Origin: Stictocephala bisonia
Taxonomy: Eukaryota > Arthropoda > Insecta > Hemiptera > Membracidae
Assembly: GCA_035578905.1 (NCBI GenBank)
Contig: JAQJVL010000422.1
Coordinates: 310,001 to 374,000, forward strand
DNA length: 64,000 nt
Direction of reading: 5' to 3'
Below are positions 10,103-21,104 of the stretch, one piece after another. Below the pieces are notes generated by a model, which was not told where the DNA came from, made no database searches, and saw only the letters and a list, made by a program, of their open reading frames with translations. Every line of letters begins with the position of its first letter. Position 1 is the first letter of the stretch. Position numbers and translations under genes: made by a program.

Positions 10103-11150
10103 GAGAGTGAGTTTTAAGTCAGTTAACTCCTAGCTTGTTTTTACAGTTTATGAAATATTTCATTTTTAAATATACCATTAAATTAATACTAACCCACACT
10201 AAATTTAGAGTGTTTCAACGTAATTGGAGATCACTTAGGGTCTGAGATCTAGGAGTCAATTTCAAAATTTTAAATGGGAACATGATCATGTAATATGTCA
10301 TTTAACACCATCATCTCAAGCTAAAAATGATAGCCCTATCATAATTCAAAAAGGACATGTTGTTCTTTAGTTTTTAATTATTTTGTTATTTAATTTAAGT
10401 GGTCATCGCCTATATATTTTCCTAATTAATACTGATTTGTCATGGCTAAAACAAAAACACCCTAGAAAAAAATAAAAACACAAATCTGGTTTTGTTTTAG
10501 CCATGACAAATCATTATTAATTAGGAAAATGTATAGGCGATGACCAATTACATTAAATGACAAAATAATTAAAAGCTAAAGAACAACACATTCTTTTTAA
10601 ATTCTGATAGCGCTATCATTTTCAGCTTGAGACGGTGGTGTTAAATGATGTATCACATGACCACATTCCCATTTAAAATTTTGAAATTGACTCCTAAATC
10701 TTGGTCCCAAGTGATCCCTAATAATATTAAAACAAGCCAAATGTAGAATGGGTTGATATTAATTTAATTGCATAATCATAAAGCAAATTAAACTGTGGAA
10801 ACAAGTTAGAAGATAACTGACACCTTGAAATGACAAATCAGTTTTAATTTTGAAAATACACAGACGATCATCAATAAAATAAAATAATGAAAATAAAGAA
10901 CAACACATTCTTTTTAATTTCTGATTGCACTACCTTTCAGCTTGAAGTGGTGGTGTTAATGATAAATTGCATGACCACGTTCCTATTTGAAACTTTGAAG
11001 TTGACTCCTAGATCTTGGACCCCCAAGTGATCCCTAATAATGTTGAAACACTCTAAATGTAGGGTGGGTTGTTATTTAATGGCATATTATTAAAAAGAAA
11101 ATATTTTATAAATTGTGGAAACAGGTTAGGAGGTAACTGGCTTAAAACTC
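10103..11150. mobile_element. Large foldback (hairpin) repeat with a third tandem arm
   Basis: Arm 1 (about 10103-10475) is the reverse complement of arm 2 (about 10490-10835), separated by under 20 nt. Paired blocks include cctaattaat/attaattagg, tcatcgcctat/ataggcgatga and tgactccta/taggagtca. A third arm (about 10840-11150) repeats arm 2 in direct orientation, missing its inner end. A transcript would fold into a duplex of roughly 350 bp. No protein is encoded. It is inferred to be a foldback or MITE-type element. Confidence 0.85.
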
Positions 11151-11439
11151 GCCCTGTATACATTCATATATTTAGAGATAAAAACTTCACTTGCCAGATC
11201 ACACAGATTGTAGACCAATGTGTGACTTTATTCAATGTTTTGTCAGTCATGAATCATGAATTACTTCACTCTAGTCTTTGATCTCTTGAAAGGAAGTCTT
11301 CCTCATTCATGACTATCCAAATTCCTTCAAATCAGATGTCCAGGAATATTCGCACAATATTATGAATTGATTAGATAGGATATACATTTCTATAACACGG
11401 AGGAAAATGAAATCAATATATCTAAACAAAATTTTGCTT

Positions 11440-11600
11440 TCTTTAACAAAAAGCCCTCTCAAATGGGAAGTAAATTCTTTACAGCTTTGCTTGTTGAAAT
11501 TAAAAGTGAACCAGAAATTAAGAAATTTAAGAAAAAACTAAAAACATTCTTGGTGACAAATCCCACAATACTTTATCAGAATTTCTAACATGTTGTGTTT
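11440..11600 (+). pseudogene. LINE ORF2 C-terminal tail
   Basis: The frame FNKKPSQMGSKFF, LLVEIKSE, EIKKFKKKLKTFL matches the C-terminal tail common to insect non-LTR retrotransposons (LP-EIK, slKkFKkkLKkfLl, YSvdEF). It is too short to place in a clade. 5'-truncated remnant. Confidence 0.55.
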
Positions 11601-11699
11601 TATATTTGGCTTAGTTATTATCAAACTCGTGTTTCTTTTAACATAAGGACCCTTATGTATTTAGTAATAAGACTGAGACTATTTAATGTGACAGACACG

Positions 11700-12640
11700 A
11701 ACCCGGCAACTCTAATTAGTGAAAAAAAAACTGTTGCAAAAAGAGTCAGTTAATCCCAAGCACGAACTCAGTAACTTCTCTCTGCAGGTAGCAGCAAGGG
11801 GGTGGTTAGCTACACAGAGCACAGAGAGAGTCACTATTTCTATACAACTAACATCATGGCAGTTGAAGCCAGTTCCGTCTTATGCATTTGGGCAACTTGC
11901 TCAGTTTGGTCGTCATGCGAGTGAAAATATTTACTGCATGCATTTTTAATCTAACCAAACCTAACCTAACCTAACGCAACCTAACCTAACTCACTGCCAC
12001 TTCTCTCTTCCTATCCCTCTTCTTCCCCCAAAACTGCCGAAATCTTGCCTTTCTGTTAGGGTTTTACAAAAGTTGCCGAGATCTTGTCCCCCATTTTACC
12101 GGAACAGGTAAAATTCATGCGAACCCATTTAATGTACTAGTTTGTACTCAACAAATAGAGAATTATTGTTTATTGTCTATTATTGAATTGTTGTTTTTAG
12201 AGCTACAAACAAAGGGAGACTTTATTGGATTACATCTTTTTTATTACCTTTAAAAAACTAGCCTTGGAAAGTAAGTAACCTCATTTCTGATTGTTTGATG
12301 ATGATTCACAATTTTATGCAGCCTCTGAGAATTACTTCTCGTGAGATCTGTTGTGAAGTCCATTACCTTTTGATATGTTTTGATATCGTATTTATATAAT
12401 ATAAGTTGTTATTATTACAACTATAATGTTGTCAAATTATGCTATATGATACATCCTATCTTGATGATTGTTTATTGTTGTTAAGATTTATGTATTTTAT
12501 TTATATTCCGTAGTATAATTTAGAGTTTAATTTAGTAGAGCTTCTATTAGTACATTTTTCAATAATTATATAAATTTTGTACAGACTGCAAATATTTATT
12601 TTGATAGAAAATAAATATAAAAAAATATATGTATAACCTG
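11700..12640. other. Spacer with telomere-like CCTAA run
   Basis: Contains a CCTAA-rich stretch (11951-11992: cctaacctaacctaac and variants), equal to insect telomeric TTAGG on the other strand. It follows a moderately GC-rich, repeat-like segment (11700-11950). The open frame at 11719-11949 shows no domain. No gene called. Confidence 0.4.
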
Positions 12641-12643
12641 TCA

Positions 12644-13637
12644 TCGGTCGCATGGTGAGAAAAAAATCTCTCTAAAATAGTGGTTAGATTAGAAACTTTT
12701 TTAATAGTAGAACTACAACATTGACCTTGCAGGAATGCATTTTCTAATCCTTTTCACATGTTTTGTAAACAGTAGTGGTGGGGGGCAGTGGGGAAAGGGG
12801 TCAGTGCACCTACATGTTTGGCCAGTTTGACGTTTTCTCTATACGCAACCATTTGTGTCTCTGTAACGAAAAGAAGTTTTTTCCATATGCGACTAGATTT
12901 GCTTTTGAATTGTGTTTTTTATAAAGTTTTAAATTTTGTTTGTACATTTAGTTATATGTGTTAAGTAGTATTTTAAGTTGTAAATAAATAGTTTTTAATT
13001 GTGTAAAATAGTTTTATTAAAATAATTTGTTATGGCCAAAAAAACCAGATGATACTTTTTGTATTTGATAAATTTAATAAATAATCTCTTTTTATGTATA
13101 TGTTTTAATTACCCTCCGCATTAAAAAAAAATATATATGCATTTAATATTTAGAATAGCGAACAGAACTACAACATTTATGAAATAATTATAACAAAACT
13201 ATTTATATTTAATAATTTTCGGTAGTTTTTAAAGAAATAAAGCATCCAAATTTACTTTATACTGTCTCTAAGTGTATCTAATAAATTTAAAAATAAAAAA
13301 ATAAAATTTTTAATGATATTGGAAAGTTGATTAGTCAATTTTATGGGTGAGTAATTTTCTCTACATGCGACCAATTCTCACGATGACGGGATATTGCAAA
13401 TTTAATATATATATATATAAAATATGAATTATAAAAATTATACCACCACCATTAACAAAAATAAACATGTAGGTGCACTGACCCCTTTCTTCACTGCCCA
13501 CCACCACTACTGTTTACAAAACATGTGATTAGGATTAGAAAATGCATTCCTGCAAGGTTAATGTTGTAGGTCTACTATTAAAAAAGTTTCTAATCTAACC
13601 ACTATTTTAGAGAGATGTTTTCTCACCATGTGACCGA
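12644..13637. mobile_element. Non-autonomous DNA element with ~190-bp terminal inverted repeats
   Basis: The left terminus tcggtcgcatggtgagaaaa is matched by the complement of the right terminus (tcggtcacatggtgag). Inverted similarity continues inward for about 190 bp, including caggaatgcattttctaat and ggtcagtgcacctacatg. The centre (about 620 bp) is AT-rich, non-coding, and has repeated gcgacc motifs. The target duplication was not resolved. Confidence 0.8.
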
Positions 13638-13789
13638 CCATATATTGTGATAGTAAATAATGTAATGAGATGCTGTTGTCTGATGTATTTTCTATATTAT
13701 GTAGTGCTATATATTCATATATTGTGATAGTTTAAACACCTCAGGACACAATCCCAGGGGTAAGGGTCTCATCACACAACGACACAATC

Positions 13790-13965
13790 TAGAATTTTAT
13801 AAAAAAATGACAAGCTACTCTGGTCAAAAATTTCTGCAAATGCTTCCTTGTAAATTAAAAAACATCCAATCAAATAAAGTATTTAAGAAAGAATTAAAAA
13901 AGTACTTAATCAATATCGCTCCATATACAACAGATGAGGTATTTGAGACAGCTAAATAATAGTAT
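13790..13965 (+). pseudogene. LINE ORF2 C-terminal tail (second type)
   Basis: The frame FYKKMTSYSGQKFLQMLPCK, then VFKKELKKYLINIAPYTTDEV, then stops (TAATAG) matches the C-terminal block of LINE polyproteins (GqkffNsLP, slk.FKkkLKkyLl, YtvdEF). It ends in a 3' UTR-like AT-rich stretch. Probably a 5'-truncated insertion. Confidence 0.6.
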
Positions 13966-14194
13966 AATTGTGGATAGTAATAATGTTGTAATTTTGAAAA
14001 ACATAACATTGTTATATAGTATTACAAAAATGTAGACCTTTAGAAGAACATATTCTAGTTCTAAGGTTTAATAGTTTAATAAGGTTTAATAGTTTTTAAG
14101 GTAAAATTTATATTATCATAATATCATATGACACTATTCTTAGTATACTATGCAAACTTTGAATACAGAATATTTGAATTGAATTGGAAAAAAG

Positions 14195-14350
14195 CCCTGG
14201 CTGTTGGGCTATTAATAAATTGCCCTTTCTGAGGAACAGTCGAACTCAGATAGTAACCAGACTACACTCATCCACACTCATCCTACACTCATCTAACCAT
14301 TCATATTCGCCTTAAAATACCAACAACGTTGTGTCGGCGTCTCATATATA
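14195..14350 (+). mobile_element. SINE 3' body, copy 1
   Basis: Shares an ordered series of blocks with 57430-57690: ggctattaat, tttct-aggaa, ctacactcatc, cattcatattcgcct and gtcggcgtct, ending in aagaataa. The other copy keeps a tRNA-like B box (gttcgatccc), which identifies the family as tRNA-derived. Confidence 0.6.
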
Positions 14351-14555
14351 AGAAGAATAAGAATGTTATTAACACAGTACGAACATGAATAAGTAACATA
14401 AAAAGGTCTCCCAATCAGCTATCAGCTAGGCAGATAATGTCACTAAAAATGTATATTGTCTTTTGTAAAATGATGTGAAATAAATAGAAATTAAAAATAG
14501 TTTTCAAGCTGATGAGTCAAAAGAAGGCTGTAGTGATATTTCTTGTTACAGCTGA

Positions 14556-14762
14556 GTATTCAGGTTTCTTGATGTCCTGGTAGATCCTTATCTCAAGTTA
14601 AGTTGTTATTCAGGTTTCTTGATGTCCTGGTAGATCCTTATCTCAAGTTAAGTTGTTATTCAGGTTTCTTGATGTCCTGGTAGATCCTTATCTCAAGTTA
14701 AGTTGTTATTCAGGTTTCTTGATGTCCTGGTAGATCCTTATCTCAAGTTAAGTTGTTATTCA
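14556..14762. repeat. 50-bp tandem repeat, 4 copies
   Basis: Four near-identical direct copies of a 50-bp unit starting tattcaggtttcttgatg and ending aagttaagttgt. The last junction diverges at 14763. Expansion is recent. Confidence 0.95.
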
Positions 14763-15049
14763 GCTCTCTATGTGTTTGTCTTTCCTATGGTGTATTTATT
14801 CTCAAAATAATGCAAATATTGTTACTGATATAAACATGATTTTTAACTCCGTATTAACTGTTTAATGTGAGATTTTTTTAATATGTCCTAATTTTTATTG
14901 ATTAAATATTAATTTTTATTTTCATAAAAATGATTTGTTATATTTCCAGTTATTTTAATGTCAACTTTTTTATCCCTAGTTATTTAAATGTGCTTTACAT
15001 ATTGATAATTCTAAATAAATAGATAAATATAGCCAATTTTAAATTAATA

Positions 15050-15179
15050 AGTAAAAGTTGTCCTCCTCCTGGTATCATAACTATAAAATAGGAGAACATG
15101 TGTTGTTCCATTCAACTATAATAGAAACACTGATCCCGCTAACTTCCACCCTAGATGTCCGACTAAGTTTATTTAATAC
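15050..15179. repeat. 141-bp tandem repeat unit, left part (split by the retrotransposon)
   Basis: Unit body running from gtaaaagttgtcctcc to gtttatttaatac. It is the same unit as at 21972-22411. The array is interrupted exactly at atac by the Ty3/Gypsy insertion. Confidence 0.9.
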
Positions 15180-16043
15180 TGTGACGTTTTTACGTCCTAA
15201 TTTATAAATAATTAATTGCTATGTGGGTTTTACAAATAAGCAACACGATATACTAAACAATTACTAAATTTATTGAATATAAAATTAACTTATTATAATT
15301 AAATGTATTATTTCCTTAACTTTAAACTATTGAGAAAAGTACAATTTACTATTAGGCCTACTGTTACAGTTAAACTAATCTATAATTACAATCTTCGATG
15401 GCATCAATAATTACAACTACTAATTGCAAAGTGACTTTACTAAATTCCCTTCTTTTAATTACAATTCCTAGCTCTATAAAGTGGCTTTCCTAGATTATCT
15501 ACTAATATTTACAATGACTAACTATAAAGTGACTCTACTAGCTTCCCTACTACCTACAGTCCAATGCTAACAGTTCACTCACAGTTTCTTCAGTGTCCCT
15601 TCAGAAGTCGTCCACAAGTACCGCAATGCTCCTTCGTTGATCCCCACAACGAACCACTCACCGGTAACTTCTCCGTAGACCACTTCTCTATACACGGACA
15701 CTTCACTCGCACTGTAGAACTGTCTCACTGTCGCCGCAAACACCTGGGCTGTAGGCTGTAGACTCGCTGACTGACTGACTGACTAGCGCTGGTATCAGGG
15801 CCGTATATATCACCTGCAGGTCTCCATCTAGAAGCTTCTTGAATTCCCCTGCGTCCGAAGTACCATGACAGAGCTGGCTCGTCAACCCAGAAGATTCTAG
15901 AAGTCCAGTGAAGAGGTAAAGGGGCGTTCATGCGTAAGCCATTGTGCCCCAAAGGTTGTAAACAAGCAGGGCAGGTGGTCAGCGACCCATCCATTACTTC
16001 CGCATCACCGGTTCCCAGGATGGAGACCACTCTGAATGTCACA
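15180..16043 (-). repeat. 3' LTR of the Ty3/Gypsy element
   Basis: 864 bp, bounded by tgtgac ... gtcaca (TG/CA ends). Near-identical to 21105-21971. Open frames inside it are repeated exactly in the other LTR and are not genes. Confidence 0.96.
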
Positions 16044-16058
16044 CTGCCCCCTCCTTAA
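16044..16058 (-). promoter_or_regulatory. Polypurine tract
   Basis: On the minus strand AAGGAGGGGGCAG directly abuts the TG of the 3' LTR. This is the expected plus-strand DNA priming site for reverse transcription. Confidence 0.85.
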
Positions 16059-19000
16059 GGCTGATCGTCCCGATCAGCTTCCGCTCCATGGTACGGTGCT
16101 AGGCGATCAAGGTGGACCACAAGCATCTTGCCTCTTGGGTGTCTTTGAATCCTGTAGACCACATCGTTGATTCGTGTCACTACCCGATAAGGTCCTTGCC
16201 AATCCTGTTGAAATTTCGGGCATCTCCCCTTCTTCCGGATGGGACTGTAGAGCCACACCAGGTCGTTCACCTGGAATCCAGTGGAATTGGCTTGCCGGTC
16301 GTAGCGAGCTTTCATTTTGTCACTGGCCATTTTTAGGTGCTGACGAGCGAACTCGTGAGTGTCGTGTAGGTGGTCGACGAGCTCGCAGGCGTAGTCCGTT
16401 GCGGGCTGCTTTGCGTCAGGTGGCAGGCCGAACATGAGGTCACTAGGCAGCCGCAGCTCCCTTCCGAAGATCATCCTCGCTGGGGTGAAACCCGTAGTAT
16501 CGTGGACCGAAGATCTGTACGCCAGGAGGAAAATGGGCACCTTCCGATCCCAATCCCGCTGATTGGTGGACACAACTTTCCTGAGGTGTCCAACGAGTGT
16601 CTTTATGTATCTCTCGACCATCCCATCAGATTGCGGATGAAGCGCAGTAGTCCGTGTCTTGTGCACTCCGAGACGCTGAAGCACCTCCTTCATCAACAAG
16701 GATCCGAAGTTCGTCCCTTGGTCGCTGTGCAGCTCACGTGGCACTCCATACCGACAGATGAATTCGTTCACCAAGCACCCAGCCACTGTTGCGGCTTCTT
16801 GATTTGGTATGGCGTATACTTCTGGCCATTTCGTAAAGTAGTCCATGGCCACCAGGAGATATTTATTTCCTGCATCTGACATGGGAAATGGACCGGCGAT
16901 GTCGATGGCGATCCTCTCGAAGGGTGCCCCAACGTTGTACTGTTGCATTCTGCCTCGACTTCTTGTTTGTGGCCCTCGGCTTCCAGTACAGACATCACAT
17001 TGGCGGCACCACTTCTCTACATCAGCCCTCAAGTTCAACCAGTAGAACCGCTGACGTAGCTTGTCCACCGTTCTGTTGACACCTAAGTGCCCGCCAGATG
17101 CTCCATTGTGGATGTCCTCCAGCACTTCCTTTCTTTTACTTCTGGGGAGCACAACCTGTTCAATCTGCTTCCTACCATTAGGGGCCTCCCAGATTCTTAT
17201 AAGCACTCCGTTCTTAACCTTCATTGAGTCCCACTGTGCCCAGTAGCTCTTATACACATGGTTCCTAGCTGCAATGTCCTCCCAGCTAGGACGAGCCCCC
17301 GATTCCTTCTCCCGCAGCAGTGGTCCAACCTCACTATCCTCAAGCTGCTCTTTACGGAGTTCCTCCGGCTCCCATCCACTAGCTGGCTCCAAAGAGACAC
17401 AACGCACTTCCACGGACGGATTCCTTTCTTCTACCTTGGAGCAGTGCTTACAACCCTCTGGGCAAGGTCGGCGAGACAGGGCGTCGGCATTGGAATGGTT
17501 TCTCCCTCGTCGGTGTTCAGAGGTGAAGTTGTATTCTTGAAGACGCTGCACCCATCGAGCTGTCTGTCCCTCCAGGTTCTTGAAGTTCATTAGCCAAGTC
17601 AGGGCAGAATGGTCGGTCCTTAAATGGAAAAGCTGTCCATAGAGGTACTTGTGAAAGTGCTCTAATGACTTTACGACTGCAAGTAGCTCTCTTCTGGTGA
17701 CGCAATAATTCCTCTCTGCTTTGGATAGCGTTCTGCTGAAGTAAGCTATTACAGCTTCATGGTCGTCCTGAACTTGGGAGAGAACTGCCCCTATACCCAC
17801 ATCGCTGGCGTCCGTGTCCACAATGAATTTCTCTCCAAACCGTGGGAACCCTAAGATTGGAGCGCTGCAAAGGGAAGTTTTAAGTGTCTCAAAAGCCTCA
17901 CTAGCCTCCGGAGTCCACTCAAACTTACGCTGTTCTTCGGTGAGCTTGGTCAGTGGCTTAGCAATATCAGCATAGCCCTTCACGAAGCGGCGGTAGTAGG
18001 TGCAAAGTCCAAGAAAACTCCTCACCTCATGTTTGTTACGTGGGACAGGCCACTCCTTCACGGTGCTAATCTTCTCCGGGTCCACAGTCACTCCTTCAGA
18101 TGACACTACGTGTCCAAGATAGTTAACCTTATTCTTGAAAAGATTACATTTTTTTAGGTTTAACTTCAGGTTGGAAGAACGAAGCCTCTTAAAAACTTTC
18201 TCCAGATTCTGAAGTTGGTCGTTAAGCGTCTTCCCTAGGACTATGATGTCGTCCAGATACACTAGACAAGTATCCCAAGTCAGTCCCCGTAGCACATTTT
18301 CCATGAGTCTCTCGAAGGTAGCTGGAGCATTGCAGAGTCCAAAGGGCATCACCGTGAACTGCCAAAGTCCGTTTCCATTTCCTATAGAAAACGCTGTTTT
18401 CTCTTTGTCCTCCGGAGCTATCTCCACCTGCCAGTATCCGCTCTTCAAGTCCAGGGTCGAGAAGAACTTACAGCCTCCGAGAGCATCCAGAGTGTCGTCA
18501 ATCCGGGGCAAGGGATAACTGTCTTTCTTCGTAGCATTGTTCAGTAGTCGGTAATCCACGCAGAACCTGGAAGTCCCATCCTTCTTCTTTACTAGTACTA
18601 CCGGCGAAGTCCATGGGCTGCTGGAGGGCTCAATCACTCCATCTTGCTCCATTTCTTTTATTTTTCGCTCTGCCTCTTCTCTCTTCGCCCAGGGTAGTCT
18701 CCTAGGTATTTGACGGATTGGTCTAGCGTCTCCAACATCAATTTTATGTTGAACCACAGTTGTCCTACCTTTTGGCCCCGTAGCAGTTTCAAACACAGCT
18801 TGATACTCTGTTATTAGCCTAGCGACTTGCTTCGTTTGATCCAATGTCATTCCCCTGCATGCATCTCTTACAAACTCCGCTATGTCTTCTGGAAGGTTTT
18901 TATGGTCTGAAGAGATATTCCTATCAGCTCGTGAAACAGAAGAAACCGAAGAACATTTACCTAGGAGCCTACCTTGTTTCAATGCAACAGGATGGTCATT

Positions 19001-19692
19001 CAAATTCATTATACGGACTGGAACTTCCTTAGAAGATTTGAACAGTGTTTTCGCTACAAGTACCCCACGTCCAAGTTCCTCGTCGTTTATAACTGGTTCC
19101 AGCATTAAGTTCTGGCCTTCCGGAATAGTCTTGTCCATTTCTGCTCTGACGATCTTCTGAGTTCGAGGTGGCAGAGTGGCGTCCTTCAACAAGCGCATCC
19201 AAGAAGATAAATTCTTCCTATGCTGAAGAGCAACTTCCTCTCCCCCAATGGTCGTCACTCCTTTCCTGAGGTCTAACTGTAAGCCAAGTTTCGTCATCAT
19301 GTCCATGCCGAGTATGACGTCCTCCTCAATGTCAGCTACAAGAGCGCGATGCTCAAGACATGCACCCCCGATGCAGAAGGTGGAAACTGTCTCCCCGCGG
19401 ACGCTGGCAAAGTCCCCAGTCGCAGTCTTCACTGTCCAGGTCGTCGGAGTTATTTTCATTGAGGAAGGACAAATATCTTCATTCAATATCGTCATCGTTG
19501 CACCAGTGTCCAGCAAAAGGCTTCTGGGCTCCCCGTTTACCAATCCGTCTATGTAAAGGCTGTTGGTCTGACCTGACAAAGATGCTACGATGATGCTCTT
19601 AGCTGGGGCCTCAAGTTGCTGGGTTGACAGTTGCCCCTTCCCATCAACCCTTTTTAGTTTTCCTGCCTCTGCCCCCGAGAGGCTTTACTCGA
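16055..19692 (-). CDS. pol: Ty3/Gypsy pol polyprotein, intact
   Basis: One uninterrupted frame; 1174 residues counted from a TTG at 19579, and it opens further upstream, just after a stop near 19692. Domains by residue from 19579: aspartic protease (LLLDTGAT, Asp24; ILGMD ~90-93); reverse transcriptase ~280-450 (STLDLKSGYWQ with Asp377; YLDD at 441-444); RNase H ~580-705 (VDTDAS Asp588; RTDHSAL Asp656); integrase with HHCC zinc binder (H824, H831, C861, C864) and catalytic Asp893, Asp953, Glu989; then a GPY/F module near 1120-1160. All catalytic residues are present. Pol is in the -1 frame relative to gag and overlaps its end by about 30 nt, so it is probably made by frameshifting; GGAAAACTAAAAAGG at the overlap is the candidate site but not a perfect heptamer. 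No chromodomain or env. Confidence 0.96.
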
Positions 19693-20968
19693 GCATTTAC
19701 TTCGAAGATGGCCTAACTCTCCACACCCCCAACAGCGAATCTCCTTCTTCCGGTCCCTCAGGGCATCAAGCACTTTTCTTACGATGTCTTCTATCTTCAT
19801 AGGTTCTTCTTCCTCTGCGTAGACTCCTCGCAGACGTGCCTGGCCCCGGACGGATTGCTTTACGGCCTCAAACTCTTAGGCTTGCGTCAGGGCCTCGTTT
19901 AACGTGTTAGGCCGGGCCAATTTTACAGCCTGCTGCGTCTCAGCATCCCGCAGTCCATCGAGGAACCTTTCAATGGATAGGCTCTCGTAGACAGTTTCGT
20001 CCACTGTGGGATAAGCGCCCCTCACTAATCGTGCGATGTCAGCTTCGAATTCTTGAAGACTCTCATTGGACTTCTGGTGACGACTCCTGAGCTGAGATCT
20101 GTAGACCAGTTCCATGTGTTTATGTCCAAACCGCATTTCGAACCGTCTAATCAAATCTTCGTAATTCTGTCGCTCAGCAGGTGGAACGGTTTGCAGTACG
20201 CTCAAAGCTTCTCCACGAAGTGAAAGGCACAACATGGACGCCTTCGCTGATGATGGCCAATTGTAGACAGCAGCGGCAGTCTCAAACAAAGTAATGAAAT
20301 CTTCCCAGGACATCTTTCCGTCGAAGGTTGGCAAACTTGCGTTATTTACGGGTGGACACACACTGGGCCGAGGTTCCAGGCTGGGCGGTCGCTGTCCACT
20401 TCCTGAGATCCCAGGTGGTTCATTGTAGGTCATTGACTCCTTCCTCCCCTGAACCATTTCTTCTAAAAACCTAATCCTATCACCTAATTGCTTCGAACAG
20501 TCATCTAATTGTGTTTTAAATTCGCTCGAATAGTCATCTAATTGTTTTTTAAATTCGTTCGAACAGTCATCTAATTGTTTTTTAAATTCGTCTTCAACTT
20601 GGCAAATTTTATAATTAAATTCTGTAGCTAACTCTTCCTTCAAGGTTTTACAATTACTATTTAGTTTTTTCGGTTAAGTCATCTTTCACTTCTTTTAAGT
20701 CACCTTTTAAGTCATTTTGTAATTTCTCGACATTTCCTTTTAAGTCATTTTGTAATTTCTCAACATTTCTGGTAATCATAGACTTAAGTGAACTAGCTTC
20801 AGTTTCAAAAAGGAATGTTTCTGGATCATCCCCTGCTTCTAGCATTGCCTGCTTAAGTCTACTTACTAAAACTGATTTTGTTCCAGTATGATCTAGGTCC
20901 CTTTCTTCTAACTCCCGCTTTAAATCAGCCACTTTTAAGTCTACTAACTTAACTCCACTAGATGCCAT
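19654..20968 (-). pseudogene. gag: Ty3/Gypsy gag, broken
   Basis: The start at 20968 gives an N-terminal SAP-like DNA-binding motif (residues ~10-43, LKVADLKRELEERD onwards), then a coiled-coil, lysine-rich stretch. The frame changes at an A6 run (20665-20670), consistent with a 1-nt indel, and resumes with tandem FKKQLDDCSNE-type heptad repeats and a capsid-like domain (MSWEDFITLFE, LRGEALSVL, RFEMRFG). An in-frame TAA at 19876-19878 precedes the nucleocapsid CCHC knuckle (CWGCGELGHLRSKC, ~19693-19734). The gag stop is TAA at 19654-19656. With two lesions the Gag is not translatable as one protein, in contrast to the intact pol. Confidence 0.9.
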
Positions 20969-21085
20969 CGTTCTTTTGCTAAACTACGTCTGAACAATAT
21001 AGAATTACAGTAAATGAATTCAATAAACAGCTTAATAATAACTATCAATAAATACAAATATTAAACGTGTTGCTCTAACAAATCT

Positions 21086-21103
21086 ATCCCACTTCTGACA
21101 CCA
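21086..21103 (-). promoter_or_regulatory. Primer binding site, tRNA-Leu type
   Basis: One base after the 5' LTR the minus strand reads TGGTGTCAGAAGTGGGAT, complementary to the 3' end of a tRNA-Leu including CCA. This fixes the orientation and the LTR boundary. Confidence 0.85.
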
Positions 21104-21104
21104 G

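Noticed and set aside
14507..14540. Third hammerhead candidate (ctgatgagtc)
   Set aside because: The CUGAUGAG start is present, but no GAAA segment and no pairing stem II follow.
15564..16042. Frames inside the LTR, repeated at 21492-22048
   Set aside because: Present identically in both LTRs. Non-coding terminal repeat.
16112..19593. Plus-strand frames across the retrotransposon
   Set aside because: Antisense shadows of the intact pol frame.
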